A stretch of 64,000 bases of DNA from Hetaerina americana. Lineage: Eukaryota > Arthropoda > Insecta > Odonata > Calopterygidae. Made by a program: the position numbers and the translations under genes. Positions 37,316 through 52,300 of this stretch are shown in pieces. The stretch spans positions 30,670,551 to 30,734,550 of the forward strand of contig JAKTNV010000003.1 of assembly GCA_022747635.1 (NCBI GenBank). Reading direction: 5' to 3'. The number at the start of each line of letters is the position of its first letter. Position 1 is the stretch's first letter. A model generated the notes under the pieces. It was not told the origin of the DNA. It did no database searches and saw only the letters and a list, made by a program, of their open reading frames with translations.

Positions 37316-40300
37316 CTGTAAAATTTAAATTATTATTAAAACAGAGAATTTTCAATATTTGGTATATTGATGTAGATTGATACAAGCAATAAACATAAGC
37401 TACTGAGTTTGAGATCTTTTATCTAAAATGTATGATATTCACAAGCTCTTTTGTACTGTTGAAATAAGGGTATTTTAGGCATGACTACATGAGTCTCTAT
37501 GGATATAAATACTCCTTTTATTGAGCATGTACATAACTAAATATAATTTAATAGTGATTAATTATTCCTGGGAGGTAATTGTTAAAATGCAGTCATATTT
37601 ATGGTATATGGTGAAATTTAACAAAAAATTACTGAGAAAGTTTGAGAAGAAAACATTCTCATGTTTCCAGATTAATTGCTTAATTATATTTAATACATAT
37701 ATAAACTGGAAGCTAGTCCGTAGAGCACATTTTGACAGAAGAAAACATACAGAACACACAAGGCTAAAACAAACAGAAAGTTTTGGCTGTTTACCATCTT
37801 AAAATCTGAGAAGAGAAATAAATACTGCTGCTATATGTGCTTGAAGATAAGGGAATATAGGATAATGGACAGGGATAGAAAAGGGATGAGGGCCCAAGAA
37901 TTGGGGTTTTTTCCAGCATCTGACTCTTTTGAGGAGGCCTTAGGAGCCCATCAAAGGGGGAGGTAGGGGTGAGGAAAAAGTTGATGGAAATGAATATCAT
38001 GGCTGAAGTAAAGAAAGAATGAAAGTGAAAATTAGATGATGGATTGTGAAAAAAGGTATTGATGGTGAAGAATGCATATAATTACAGTGCAATATAGATG
38101 CTTATACCAGCGGTGAGAATGAATAAAGGATCCAAATGGTTGACCTGTTGAGGGAGCAGACCTTGGTAGAAGGTTTGTTGGCTGGTTGGGAGTGAATTAT
38201 GAATATGATGAATCTCTCTCTACCTGTCAGTACACCTTCCATCAAATTCTGCACCCATGAGATGGCAAGGATTTGGCCCTTCATTCTATATCATTGCCTG
38301 GTTTAAAAATTCTGCATTAATCAAACATTCACATACATTCCTCACCACTTGTAACCTCATCATCACAATCCATCATTTAGTTTTCACATTCAATCTTCAC
38401 TCCAGCCGTGACAATCCCCTCCATCTTTCTTTTCCTCACCCCTTCCTCACCCTCTCCAGAGCTCAAGGACCTCCTCAAAAAGACCTGGGTGTGGAATAAA
38501 ATCTTGATTTCTTTGTCCTCATCCCTTTCCCACCTCTGCCCCAACACCCTCCCCCAACCTTGGCCATCCTGAAATTTTAACATGTGCTATGGCTATCCCT
38601 GTCTCAGAGTAGAAGATTGTAAGAAATTGAAACTTTTCTTGAGTTAATTTTGATTTTTCCTTATGTTTTAGGCAATCTTTCACCATCAGGCAATTTTTTT
38701 AGTTAAATAATGTCAAATGGCCCTGGAAAATGTATTTGAATGCTCTCCTTTTCCAGATTACATTAAAGATACATCACAAAAATTGTCATGTGCACATCAT
38801 CAATCAGTCTTCAATGGATAGGATCTTCAAAAATTTGTATGGTGCTCGATGATCTGTATATTATCATTGATTAGTAACAAAAAAGTCATGTTTTTGTAGC
38901 TCGAATTTATCCCTCTTCTAACAACTAAGAAATTTCTAGTCTCTCTACAATTTCCGGAAAGTGTTCAAAAAAAGTCTCCACAACCTGTACAACATTATAT
39001 TTAAGGGTTCGCATTCTCATATGAGTAAGTTGAATGAAATGAGGAAGTGAATTGAGTGTTGACTGATTAATGAATGCCATTGCAAATTATGTTAAAAAAT
39101 AAATCATATCATGATAATTTCATGGAAACACTCCCTTAAAAGCAATTGAGATTAATCAAATTTATGCAGATAGTTATCCCAAATTAATCAAATAAATTTA
39201 TTAACTGTTACCTAAATTATTATTATATGGTAATCTACTGGTTAAGGTAGGATAAGGTAGGTTTTGGATGGACACAAACCAATATCCTACAAATCTATTA
39301 GGGTTATCAGCTATAAAAATTAGTATTTTAAGAATTAAATTTATAATTTTAATACCATATGTCCATCCTATTGGTTCTTGTGTGCGAAGATTTTCCTGCC
39401 GCAACCAGTCCTCTAGTGGGCGGAAATAGTCACGTAAAGCAGATGCCGATAATTTGTACTCTTCTCCACCAGTTGCTGCTCGTAAAGCATCTGGCCATGG
39501 ATGTGAAGCACCTAAAGCCATCATATTGCTGCCAAAAATTCATATCCATTAGTATAATAATTAATCCATCCATTTATCCATTAATATAATTTAATGCTAG
39601 GAAAATAACATTATTAGTAACAAACTCTCTATATCGGTATTTTAAAATCTATCTTAAAAGATGAGTGATGATGATGAAAGATGATGATGAAATTATCTGA
39701 ACAAAACATCATCAGTTTTTTTAAGGTCCAGTTTTCAAGAATTTCTGGCCCTAGGGGTTTCTAGCAATGGGAAAACGCAACTCCAAAGATGAATTCCTAA
39801 AGCAAATTATATTATATATATATATATTGTCCATAATATTTGTGCAATTAGCAATTCTGACAAATTTTGCATAATGATCTTTAGGAAACTACTACAGCTA
39901 CACAAGCAGTGAAGTTGCCCCCATGAGCTACTTGGGCACTTCCACTTAGGACTATTATTTATTTTCAAGAAAAGTTGCATTGGGCAAGAGAATTAGACCC
40001 ACCCTACAGATTTATATGGGTGGCTACAAAATATAGGGTAGCCACTGGAGAGAGTGGCACTTCTTTGACACTGATGGATTGATATTTAAGAGCTGAGTGA
40101 AATGAAAAAGTTTGCTCATCAATAATAAGCACTTTCCCATTCTCTCACTCCTTTAACAAGGAATAACTTCCTAACAATACTAATTGTTGGTAGATCTCAG
40201 TGCCTAGGTTAAAAATTCACAGTTATCTGATAATGCTGTAAAGCAGTAGTGCCTAGGTTGTAGATACTTCTTGACAAACATTTTGTGTGGAACAAAATAA

Positions 40301-43300
40301 AGTAAATGCTGCCATTTTTTTTAATGGAACAATTAGAAAAATTTGATTGCTCCATATACCATCAATTTCATCTTAGTAAACAATAAAAATCACATTGAAA
40401 TGTATTGCAAGCCTAGGGTAGCTTAGGGGGCATGGGCCTCCTTGTACTCACTGCTGAAACCTTTTGAGGCAATTCCATTTATAAAATTTCTAGGCAGAGG
40501 GAAATAAACTGATTAAACAAGAGAACAAAATCTTTGAGAGTACATAGGTCTATTCTTAATACCAAGTTATGAAACTTCTCAGAATACTTACTTTACAGTG
40601 TAAAAAAAAACGTAGTCAAAAACAAGTGAATAAAGAATGCCATGCACATAAATGGTTTGTTTCTGAAGAAACATGTCAAAGGAATAGGGTGGAAAAAGTG
40701 AAGAGCTATGAATATAGGGTTCCAGATGAAATAAATGGGGGAAAATGTTGCACTATTCAATGAATGAATATGAAACTAATCAGGGCAATTTGACTGCAAA
40801 ACATGCTCTACTAGCGTTTATCATCACATGATATCCTCCTTTCCTCTTTCCCTGCTAAAGAGCATGATCCAAGGCTTAGGGGTCTTTCTTTGTGCTATGT
40901 TCTTATCACCAATTACTCTCCATTCCACTAATTCCCCCTTGGATAAATAAGGACCCATTGTATAGGAATGTAATGCTCGCATATCTGCCAGAGATACTGA
41001 GTCGCATAAAGAAAAAAGCCCAGAAGATAATGCAACGGCTTGATCCATGGAAACCAGCTTCTGCTGGTTTAGCAGCTGAAGAAATTGAAATGGATTCCTT
41101 CAGCATTTTGCTTGCAATAAATATCGAACCATGTAAAAGGCAGAATGACTGGTTCAAGGAATTATAAATGTGGGTGGTAGAGGGTTAAGTCCATTCCAAA
41201 TGTAGAGGGTCCATTACAAAGTTAATCATAATCAACTGCTGAAAGTTTTATAGCTTGGAAGAATCAAAGGAAACATTGATGTTTCGATGTAAGGCTGTGG
41301 TCAATGATCCGAAAAAATGTTTATCAATTTTAGACCCTGGAATTCCTTTAAAATATAGTTTCGGGACTGGGAACATGAATTTCGACTCATTAGTTAGTTG
41401 AATATCACCCATTGCATTGAATTTCTGAAAAGATTGCAATGCTGTGAGAAGAAAAAGACAGCGCCTCTGGTCACTCGGTGACTGGCTTCTTCACCACAAA
41501 AACGCGCCAGTGCATTCATCGAACCTTGTCCAGCAATTTTTGGCAAAATACCAGATTGTACAGCTCTGCCAGCCTCCATACAGTCTCGACATAGCTCCCT
41601 GCAACTTTTGGATGTTCCTAAAATTGAAAATGGCACTCAAAGGAAAGCTGTTTGACGGCATAAAGTAATTCGATGCACGAGCTGAAGGCCATTCCAAAAT
41701 CTGCATTGGGAGCGTTTGGTTCGATCAAATGTGGACTACTTCAAAGGATGCCACTACCTGGATGACGAAGATAAGCATCAATGCAGAGATATGAATGCAG
41801 GTCGAATAGTTTTTGAACAAACCTCATTCACACGCAGAGGACCCTTTCTCTATGATGTGGGGCAGCTTTCACAACATTTTTCTAATAAGTGAGTAGAATA
41901 GGCCATGTGTTTTTCTTTGAAAATTTTGTACAAGTTGGAAAAAACAACTTGTTATTTATAGAAACTGGACATATGCTGAAGGGTGAAGAAATTAACCAAT
42001 ATTTGGCAAGGTAGAATTTTATTTTTAACCTGTGTTGTTGTTGTCTTTCTTAGTACTATTCAAAGAGAATAAGGGCATTCCAACAGTTTCATGCTACATA
42101 CTGGTGTTTGGGTATAGCAGCACCCATGTTGAATAAAGAAGACTTGTGAGGGGACAGGAAAGAGTAGAGGGTAGGAAAGGGAATGTTGTTGTACAAAAGT
42201 CAAGATAATGTAAAATGAAATCAGAAACCGCTACATTTCCTACCAATGACCCCTGTAAACCAAATAGAGACTGAGAGGAAGTTTAAACTGATTGTCACAA
42301 AACACTCCACCAGTGAGCTCAGTTAAAATTGTTGTATGGTTGGATAAATGGTTGCACTGATTGTTAGAATGTTATTTGAAATTCAAATATTTTACGGAAA
42401 AGAGGTTATTTCTCAGAAATTAAATTGATAATAATGGTTATATTTACTGCTGTTTTTAGTTTCTGATGCATGACTGTAGGGGATATAGTAGGTCAGTGGT
42501 TAGATCAAGCTACTGATTAAAGGAACTCGTTTCTATTCTGAGTGATGCATGTTGGTACCATAAGCTTCATCCTGGTTGAGTGATAGTTTGGGTGCCAGAT
42601 ATTGTGAAACCTCAGGTGGAAAAGTATATGCACATGTGCTTTTCCACCTGGCAAACACATTTTCTCCTAACAATCTCATCATTACTTCCCACACTACTTC
42701 TCACTGTTTATTTGTGTTCTCTCCTTCATATCCCATATCCAACTGAAGACAATCCCTTGCTATCCTAACAGCTGACTCTCGCAACTCACTGTCACTTGCA
42801 CACACGCATACATATAGGTACTTGGTTTAAACTTTTGAGTACTTCTCAAATGGGGGTAGTCTTGTCCTATGGTGTGGGAGTGATTATAAAATGCTCTCTT
42901 CAGGAGCTTCAGCATAATTTGTGAAATGCTGGAGGACTCATTGACAAGTGACAAACCACACTACCAAATATTGACGACAAGTTGTCTCATGTACTGTTGA
43001 GGAACATGGCTTTACTAGTTTCTGTATTATCATCAGAAAAGGTATTATATTAGAGCCATGACAAGATTTACTTATTATTATTATAAGGTAATCTCTCTGT
43101 TAAGGTAGGTTTTTGGATGGACACAACTACCTACTACCAAATATTTTGTGACTCCTAACAAAACACAAAATCCAGTAATCTACTCTACATCAGGTCCCTC
43201 TTCATCTCTGGGTAATTCCTTTCTCTCTTTATCCCATTCAACATTCCTATCCTGTGCCTTCCCTTTTCTCCTTTGCCTAATATTCTCCCCTCTATTACAG

Positions 43301-46300
43301 TCTTCAATATCCCACTATCAATATGCCCTTTATCCATTTTCCCTATCTCCATTGGATTTCTCCTGACAAACCCCTCTCTTCGCCCACCATACCAAGTACT
43401 TCCTCGTTTGTTTTCTTCTCTGTCCATTTCACCTTCTCCATTCTTCTCCACACCCACATTTCAAAAGCCTCCAATCTACGTCTATCCTCCTGCTTCAATG
43501 ACCACGTTTCCACACCGTACATAGCTACGCTCCATATCAAAGTTTTTATGAGTCTTTTCTTAACATCCTTACTCAAAGTCCCTGTCATCAACTCCCTCCT
43601 CCTTGTGAAAGCCTCTTTGTCTTGCGCAATTCTTCTCCTTATGTCCCTACTACTTTGACTGTGTTGTTCCAAAACACTACCGAGATACATAAACTGTTTT
43701 ACCTGCTCTAGTTTTTGCCCTCCTATTATAATCTTTAGCTTAGCCTTTTTCTTTCTAGATAATCGCATAACCTTTATTTTATTAATATTGATTTTCATCC
43801 CATACCTGTCGCACTGAATTTCCAATTCACTAAGCAATGCTTGCAACCCCTTGGCTGACTGACAAACTAAAGCTTGGTCATCAGCAAACCTAACTGATTT
43901 TACGAATTCCCCTCCGACTTTCACTCATACCTCCAGTTCTTCCTATGCCTCTTTAATCATTTCCTCTACATACAGGTTGAAAAGCAATGGTGATAATGGG
44001 CAACCCTGCCTTACACCTCTTCCTGACACTGCCCATCCGGACTCCCCGTTCTCCACCCGCACCTGAGAAGTCTGAGACATGTACAGGTTGCGGATTAGCC
44101 TCCTTTCCCTCCAATCTATTCCTATTTTCTGCAATATACAGATTAGTTTTTCCCAATTCACACTATCAAATGCTTTTTCAAAATCTACGAAACAGGCAAA
44201 TACCTCCTGATTGAATTCTATATTCCTCTCGATTAGTGATCTCATTATTGCAATGGCATCATGCTTGCATCCCCTTCCTAAACCCAAACTAATCATCCAC
44301 TAAGTAATCATTTGTCCTACTCTCTATCTTTTTGTTGATGATCCTGAGAAAAACTTTAGCTGCATGGGATATCAAACTTATTGTTTTGTAGTCCTCACGT
44401 GATGTAGCCTTTTCCTTTTTCGGAACAGGAACTGACACTGATCTCACAAAGTCTTCCGGCCAGACTCCTTTCTCATAGATGCTACGAATCAGTCCATATA
44501 GTCTCTTCCTCCCACATTTTCCAAAACCTTTTAGTAGTTTCACAGGAATGTTGTCTTCCCCCACGGCCTTATTTGATTTCATCTCCCTTAATACCTTTCC
44601 ATCACATTGTCGAGTATGCCTGGACCTAAGCTTTCTTCCTCTACGTCATGCTCTCTTTCCATATCTAACTTTGTTGGCCGAAGTTTTTTACTATACAGTT
44701 CTTCTATATACTCCTTCCATCACTCTTGGATCTTTCCTGTGTCAACTATTATCTTACCCGCCTTATCTCTCACTGTTAGCATAGATCTTCCCTTCTTACT
44801 TCCTGATAAAGATTTAACTTTGCTGTACAGTGCACCAATTTCACCCATCCTCTGCAAACTTACCATATCCTCGCAGTGCGTCTTCTGCCATGCTTCTTTT
44901 GCTTTATTTGTTGTCTGCGTCAATTTATTATTTAACTCTTTGTACTTCATGTTGCCTAACTGTGTTTACAATTTTCCATTTTCTGAGATTTATATGATGG
45001 ACACTACAGAGATTTACTTAAAGACTGTGAATGCTATCTTTAGTTATTTGATACTCAAAGGGTTAAAGCATAATAGCAAAGTGTAATGTTCATTTTAATG
45101 ACATACCTACCTTTCATCAATTCTTAGTTACCATAGTAGAATTCATTAAACAATAAGGGTAGCTAAAATTACTGAACTGGTTTTTTGTATTATCATTTTA
45201 AAAATAAGAAACACATTTGTATATGATCACTGAATGTTGGAAGCACTTTGAAAATAGGGTATATACTTGATTAAAGATTGAATTTTAGGACTCACCCAAG
45301 AGCTTCACCAGCTGCTTTACTCCCATGAATATCACATTGATGGAGCAGATAATGTGAATTTTCTGGAGAATATTGCCCTGCTCGTTTGCAAAGAGTTCTG
45401 TGAAGTTGAAACTGTAGAATAGTGCCCACAAAATACCTGAAATAGGTATGCACAAAATAAAGCTTTTCAATAATATATTTGCAAAACTCTTCAATAAGAA
45501 ACACGCATAAGTGCTTTTTGCAAAACATTATAAAAATTATGGGTCACCTACTGGTGCCAATGGTATGAGTTCATGCTACTGTAGCACTGTCTGTGAATAC
45601 TTCAACAATCACCTTCCCACAATATGTCAGTCGCATAACTCCATAAAATGTCACACAATTATGCTAATGAATATATTAAGCTATATTAAATGAAGAGCAC
45701 AATGTATCTTTCCACTTTTCATTATTTACGTACAACTAGTTTCAACGCTTAAGCAATATCATCAGGTACCTGATGATAATGCTTAAGCGTTGAAACTAGT
45801 TGTATGTAAATAAAGAGCAGTGGAAAGATACACTGTGTTCTTCATTTAATAAACATGAACTTCCACAAGAATGAGCTGGGAACAATTGAATATATTAAGC
45901 TATCTTTTTGGAGACCCAATTATTTTTACTAATTTCATTTTTTATGATATTAATTAGTGACTAGGTGTTCTTATACATCATCACAATATATTAGGCTGTA
46001 ACTGGAACTAAATGGTCAATGAATGTCTACTCAAGCTTCAGTCATGGTATGTTATACCTGGAAGAGGCATGGTTAAAAACATATGATGAAAGATGTTGTC
46101 CACAGAACCTTTTGGTTCAGTAACATAAAGATAAAAAATTGGAATGAAATTGCTCTTTGCTTTTCAGAGCTCAATGGGCCTGGAAAAATCCACCCAATCA
46201 GGCAGCAGAGCTACTATTCATCACTTAACCCCTTTCACTGGTCCATTGTGGTCAATTACAAGCTATGTTGAACTCTACTTGATTTATTTCACCTGCATAC

Positions 46301-49300
46301 CTCATACCTTATGATTTTTTTTAAGTATCTCATTTGAGGTAATTATTATTGAATAAACCCATTCTATAAATAAATCTGTTTACTTGACTGATTTTGTATT
46401 TATTCTCATATTTCAGTTTTTTTAGCTTAAAACTCATAATTTAGGATTAGAAAGTTTCATTATAATGTGAAGAAACTTTTGGGTTGGGCGTCACATGAGC
46501 AAGCATGTCTCATTTAGCCCTTGAGCCAAATTCCAACTGCAAATGAAGTAAGTAATTCATTTTTCAAAATATAATTTTTTCAAACTAATTTTCATTGTTA
46601 TTCAGAGTGAAATTATAATGATAAATGTAAACTGAAAACACTAAGCTAACTTTATCAACTAAAACGAGGTTTACTCATATGTATTTTGAAAGTTTTTTCC
46701 GAGTTCCGCAGAAATTATTAATATATTTCACTAAGAGTAATACCAATAACTCAGCTGGGTATTGCCATGGCTTAAATGTTCAAATCATATTAGGTATATA
46801 TCCACAACTGTGTCAATTTCACACGCCGTTTAGGGCTTAGTACTGGGTGAACTCTACCATCACCTACTAAACCAACCTTCGGGTTGATTACTGTGTTTAT
46901 GGTTTTTTTATCCACAACTAAGGTAGTCTCTTTTCAAATAATTATTTCTTCTCTTAGCTATTTATATAAATATTAATGACTCTCAAATACATATTTTTAA
47001 CAGAATAATAACACTATCAAAAAATTGGTTCAACTTTCATGTTATTGTCATTTTTATGAGTAACTGAGATTTAGGCTTTGTTTTATTTTAACACCATTAG
47101 GTATATGTGATGTGCAGTCATCATTTACTGAAATTAATATGTATTTATTTTTACAAATGCCTTGCTTAGAAAGATTTTGTCGGGTAGTCCTGGAAAAGTC
47201 AGGTGATTAATTTAAATACCTATGTCCACAACTAGTAAGGAATTATTATTTAATGCCCCTAACTTTTCCTTTAACATGTATTCATAGAGGTATGGGAAAT
47301 ACAATCATACCTTATGTAGGGAACATTGGCTGGTACATGATACTTAGAACCTGGATCAAAATCTCCCTCTGACCTTAAAACAGGTGGTTTGATACCAGAA
47401 TACTGCTCCCTGGAAAATCAGTACTAATTAGTTAAATAAAAATAATTTGTATATAATAATTAATAGTATTAATTTTGCAAGATAAATTGTACAGATAATG
47501 CTTGCAGGTAATTCAAAAGGTGAGTCTGTAGCTTTACTGAATGATGTGACAACCCCATCAGTCCGCTCTTAAGAAGCTTTGAAGCGTCTTAAAAAAATTA
47601 GAAATTTCATCTGTAGAAAATAAGGTAATATAGTTTTGTTAACATGATATATGCAAGAGTAAATGAGGAAGCTCTTTGACTTTTCGTTGTTTCATGGCAT
47701 CTGTTCCCTGCTGTTGCATTTACTACTTAAAGATCCTGATTCCCCAATGGGCCGTGGTGATACTGCATTGCAAATTTTACTAGTTTTCATAATTTCTTCA
47801 TCCATTTTGGTGAAAGAAGCAAGTTAAATAGGGGAGTAGACTTCAAATCATCTAGTTCAGGTGAAACTACCTGTAGTAGCAATTATGGTTCATGAGCTGT
47901 GCCAACAATTGTTGAACGCTAGGCAATTATGAAGACAGCTTTTTAATATGTTCTGGAAAAGAGTGATTGGGATTCCAATACTATTCTGATGGTGATGGGG
48001 ATAGTGACAATTCTGAGTGACATACACTTGCATTTATGCTGCTCTAATTCCGTAAAATATTTATGCATTCTAGTATTTTTTGGACCTTTCTCAAAGCATT
48101 TTGTTAGAATTTTTTTGTCTAATACTGCCAGGCTAGGAAGCAAAACTCAAAGTAATGCTTATTAACTCTATCATTACTCAAAAGTACATGACAAAAAATG
48201 TTTAGTAACGTATCACATATTCTGATTTTAGACAGTGACCATAGTATACAATTTCTCTGGGGCCATTTAACACTTTAAAATATGTTTTGTTCCTGCTCCA
48301 TAGTATCCATTATCTGTAATGGAATGGACTATTTAGTATTTTGAAACCCCTTTGCCTTTGAGTATGTGTGAAAATATGTTGCAGACTTCACAAAATGTAA
48401 TGGAGATATATTTTCTCTGGGAATTTTTTTAGACTTAAATGCTCAGTGAAATTTATCACTACTTGCTGCAAACATTTTGATGGTTCCATAATTAAAATAT
48501 GTGCCCAAGAAAGGCTAATGGTTGATATTTTACCTCAGCCTCCACCAATGACAGTTGTATCGTGATTTAGCCACAGATTCCCTGAAAATGTCCCATCTCC
48601 ATCGATCAAGTGCTAGGGCAAATGGCAGGAATGCCACTTTGTCAAGAGCCAAAGCAAATAGGAAATTAATGTCATGAGCAGAATCTTCACTAGGAGAAGA
48701 TCTGAGGAGACCTAGGGAACGTAAATGGCGTGGTGTAGCAACAGATAGAGCCACAGCTTCACCTACAGCTTCATGGAAACCTGTTGAAATATTCAGAAAA
48801 TTGATACAATGGTATGGTGTCTTGAAATAATATGGACGAGTTAAAATGTGCTTATATTTACTAGAAAGTTTAGCATAATCATACATCATTGCACACATAT
48901 TTCAAGTTTCCTCATGGTGAGGAGAGCAAGCTTTTGTAAACTTTGTATATTCTTGTATAGTGCAACTCAACACATTACTAAATTTTTTGGGATATTCAAG
49001 CATACAATATTTACCACAATGATACTTCCTTTGAGCTGACAGTTGGCTGTTACTTCACATTGAAAAAACTGCTCAATGACTTTAGAATATGGGGCAAACC
49101 ATATTTCTTACTACTCCCATTCTTAAGTGATTCTTTTTAATTATAACACATGAAAATTGTTTATATCAATATGACACACCCAGTTATCACAAATATTTTA
49201 TGAGCCACAAGACTGGATTCATCATATCTGTACTTATAACTTATTTACCTATTCTCTCTTACTGATGATTAAGAAATTTTGAATTAAATCAGAACCTGTT

Positions 49301-52300
49301 CTACAAGCTTAAAAAATTGGAAAAAAATTTTCAAATGGCGCAGGCAATGCCATTTATTAACAATTTAGCTCTTAGGATAATGCTTGGTCATACTATTTTC
49401 AATGAAGTTTTTAGTTCTATTTTCGTTGAGCATGAATCAAGTGTTGGTAAAAATGAAAATGTGAAGAGAGTCAGTCCTTGCCTCTAAATTTATTAATGAT
49501 GTGCATGGTAAGATAATTGAATTGATTTCTTGAGATTTAGGATTTTTTCTTCACATAGCAGTCAGTAATTCAGTATTCTATGGTACCCAATATGAGTATA
49601 TAATGATGCTCATCAACTAAAAGTTAAGATACTATCCTTTAAGTACCAAAATTCATAATGGTGAGGATGGACTAATGCCAATAATTTTTGCCTCTCCACT
49701 CTTCCTTGGCATAGTCTCTATCATTCTTTCAGTACTTAAATTATCTTACCTGGGTTGGCACCATCTCTGTATACTTTAGGAAGATGACGATACTGTAGAA
49801 AATACTGCAAATGCCCCATCTCATGGTGTGCTGTAACCAAGTCCTTGAGGTTGACTCTTGTGCACATCTTTATTCTGAAATGAATGATACACACTCAGTG
49901 GCAGGCAATAGGCCTCCCTTGAGCTCACAGAGAAATCTTTGGGAGCAAGAAGCACCATGGCAAATCCTGGTAATTATAATAACATAATACTTGTTATCAA
50001 AATAGGTTTAGTAATCCTGGAAACGTTATCACTTAAACTTTTATTTATGCCACAATTGCCTATCGCATTTTTACCCACTACTGCGCAATTATTGATATTC
50101 TATTAGTCAGGGTATGTTTTGGATAGACACAGCCTAAGCAATTGTACATAAATACATTTACCGGCCTCTGCTAACAAAAAGCACAACCTAAAATCGGGCA
50201 CCACAGTAAGCTCCTATTCAATTGTCATATACCTCTTTCCTTCCTTTATTCCATCCAAACTGCCTACCCTATTACTTCTCCTTCCTTGGTCAAAGTTGGT
50301 TCCCTCTATCACATTCTTCATCATCCCATTGTCAATCAAAATTCTCTGCATCCATCTTTCCTGCCCACTTTGGATTTCTCCTAAATATCCTCTCTCCTCC
50401 TCCACCATGCCTAGCACTTCCTTGTTTGTTTGCCTTTCAGTTCACTTCACCTTTTCTATCCTTTCCCATGCCCGCATTTCATAAGCCATCAATCTATTTC
50501 TATTATTCTGCTTTAATGTTTTTCCATGCCACACAAAACTATGCTCCAAATCAAAGTTTTGATGAGCCTTTTCTTAATATCCTTACTCAACGTCCCTGTC
50601 ATCAACTCCCTCCTCCTTGTGAAAACTCCTTTGGCTAATGCAATTCTTCTCCTTACATCCCCACTGCTTTGACCATGTTGGTTCCAAACACTTCTGAGGA
50701 ACGTAAACTGTTCCACCTCCTCTAGTTTTTCTCCTCCTATTTTAACATTTAAATTAGCCTTCCTCTTTTTCAAAAACCATATAGCCTTTGTTTCCCTTAC
50801 ATCTGTTTCCATCGATACCTATTGCACTGACTTCCAAAGCACTCAGTAGAGTTTGCGACCCCTTTGCTGACTGACAAACTAAAGCTGGGTCAATCTGATT
50901 TTATGCATTCACCACTAATTTTCATTCCTACGTTCAGTTCTTTCCATGCCTCTTTCATGATTTCCTCCTCGTATGCATTAAAAGTACAGGTGATATTGGA
51001 CACTTTTGTCTGACTGCTCTTCCTAAAATTGGCCATCTGGACTCTCCACCCATCACTCACACTGACACAGTTTCTCACATGTACAGGTAGTGGGTAAGTC
51101 TCCTGTCCCACCAGTCTATTCCTATTTTCTTCAATACATTCATTCATTATGATATACTACAACTTAAATGCAGATAATATCCCACTCAACATTGACCAAG
51201 TAGAAATCTTTAATCCAGTCTTATTTATAATAAAATCTGAAACATATTTTTGAAAATGCATACTCTTTATCCTGTAGTGGCACAGGAAGAAATGCACGAA
51301 ATTGTGAATATTAACAAGAAATATGGACCAATATTCTGTTAAATTTCACTTATTTTTACTGCCCTCTATTTTATCATTGTTATTTCAGTTTTTTATTACT
51401 TATTTACAATTATACTGTTGTATTTCATTTAGTATTAATTTCATTATGAAAATATTGTCAAGAATTTTTGAAAATTTTTCCATTTAAATGATTTTCCATT
51501 TAACCTGTGGTTCACTTCCTAGTCGTAGGGTAGTTAGAAAGGTTCTCAGAATCACCACCAGATATCAGACTAGCGTAATGAGTTTTCTGCATTATAATAT
51601 GTCATCCTTTATGAGGAAACACGTAATGCATCATTTCTCTGGGAAGAGCTCTGTGGTGCAGATGCCTCTCTGTTGTTGTTCCCGTGTTGTGACTCGTGAA
51701 GATGAAAAAAATTGAGATTCGAGCAGTGATTAAATACTTTGTAAAGATAGGTATGAAAGGAAAAGTAATTCATTCTGACTTTCAGAACACTCTGGGGGAC
51801 CCTACTTCTTCATATTCAACTGTTGCCAAGGGGAAAAACTGGGTTAAGTTTGGTTAGAACAGCTTAGGTGATGATCCGCATAGTGGTCGGTCAAAATGTT
51901 TACCCCAGGTCAAAGGTCTACCCCAGAAATTATTGCAAAAGTGCATAAAATTGTCATGGAGGATCATTGACTGAAAGTATGAGAAATTGCTGAAGCATTA
52001 GGGATATCATCTGAATGGGCATATCACATTTTAGCTCTGGAATTGGATATGAGAAAATATCTGCTAGAATGGGTACTGCAATTACTGATGCAGGATCACA
52101 AACAAATAAGAATGGAAATTTTCTAGCAAAGTTTGACCCATTTTAAGAGCAACCAACAAGATTTTTTGCACTGGTTTGTGATCATAGATGAAACTTGGGT
52201 CCACTACTAAACTCCAGAGACAAAACAGCGGTCAAAGTAGTGGAAACATGGTGATTCACTGCCACCAATGACAGCAAAGGCAATATGGTCGGCCTGAAAA

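Larger units (their letters stand above)
39529..45295. other. ACE intron (5.8 kb) loaded with mobile elements
   Basis: Contains a mariner fragment (41.44-41.83 kb) and the longest LINE copy (43.07-44.96 kb), both otherwise surrounded by AT-rich non-coding sequence. The small frame at 40569-40763 and those near 40892-41167 are unrecognised. Confidence 0.7.
45437..47310. other. ACE intron (1.9 kb)
   Basis: Holds the fold-back element at 45668-45903 and a SINE-tail relic at 46831-46900. Confidence 0.7.

Noticed and set aside
43343..43924. 193-codon ORF as a host gene
   Set aside because: [26 protein letters not shown] and YGVETWSL are reverse-transcriptase C-terminal motifs; it belongs to LINE copy C.
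47943..48143. - strand ORF as an extra ACE exon
   Set aside because: Exons H and G already join in phase without it, and its residues match nothing in ACE.
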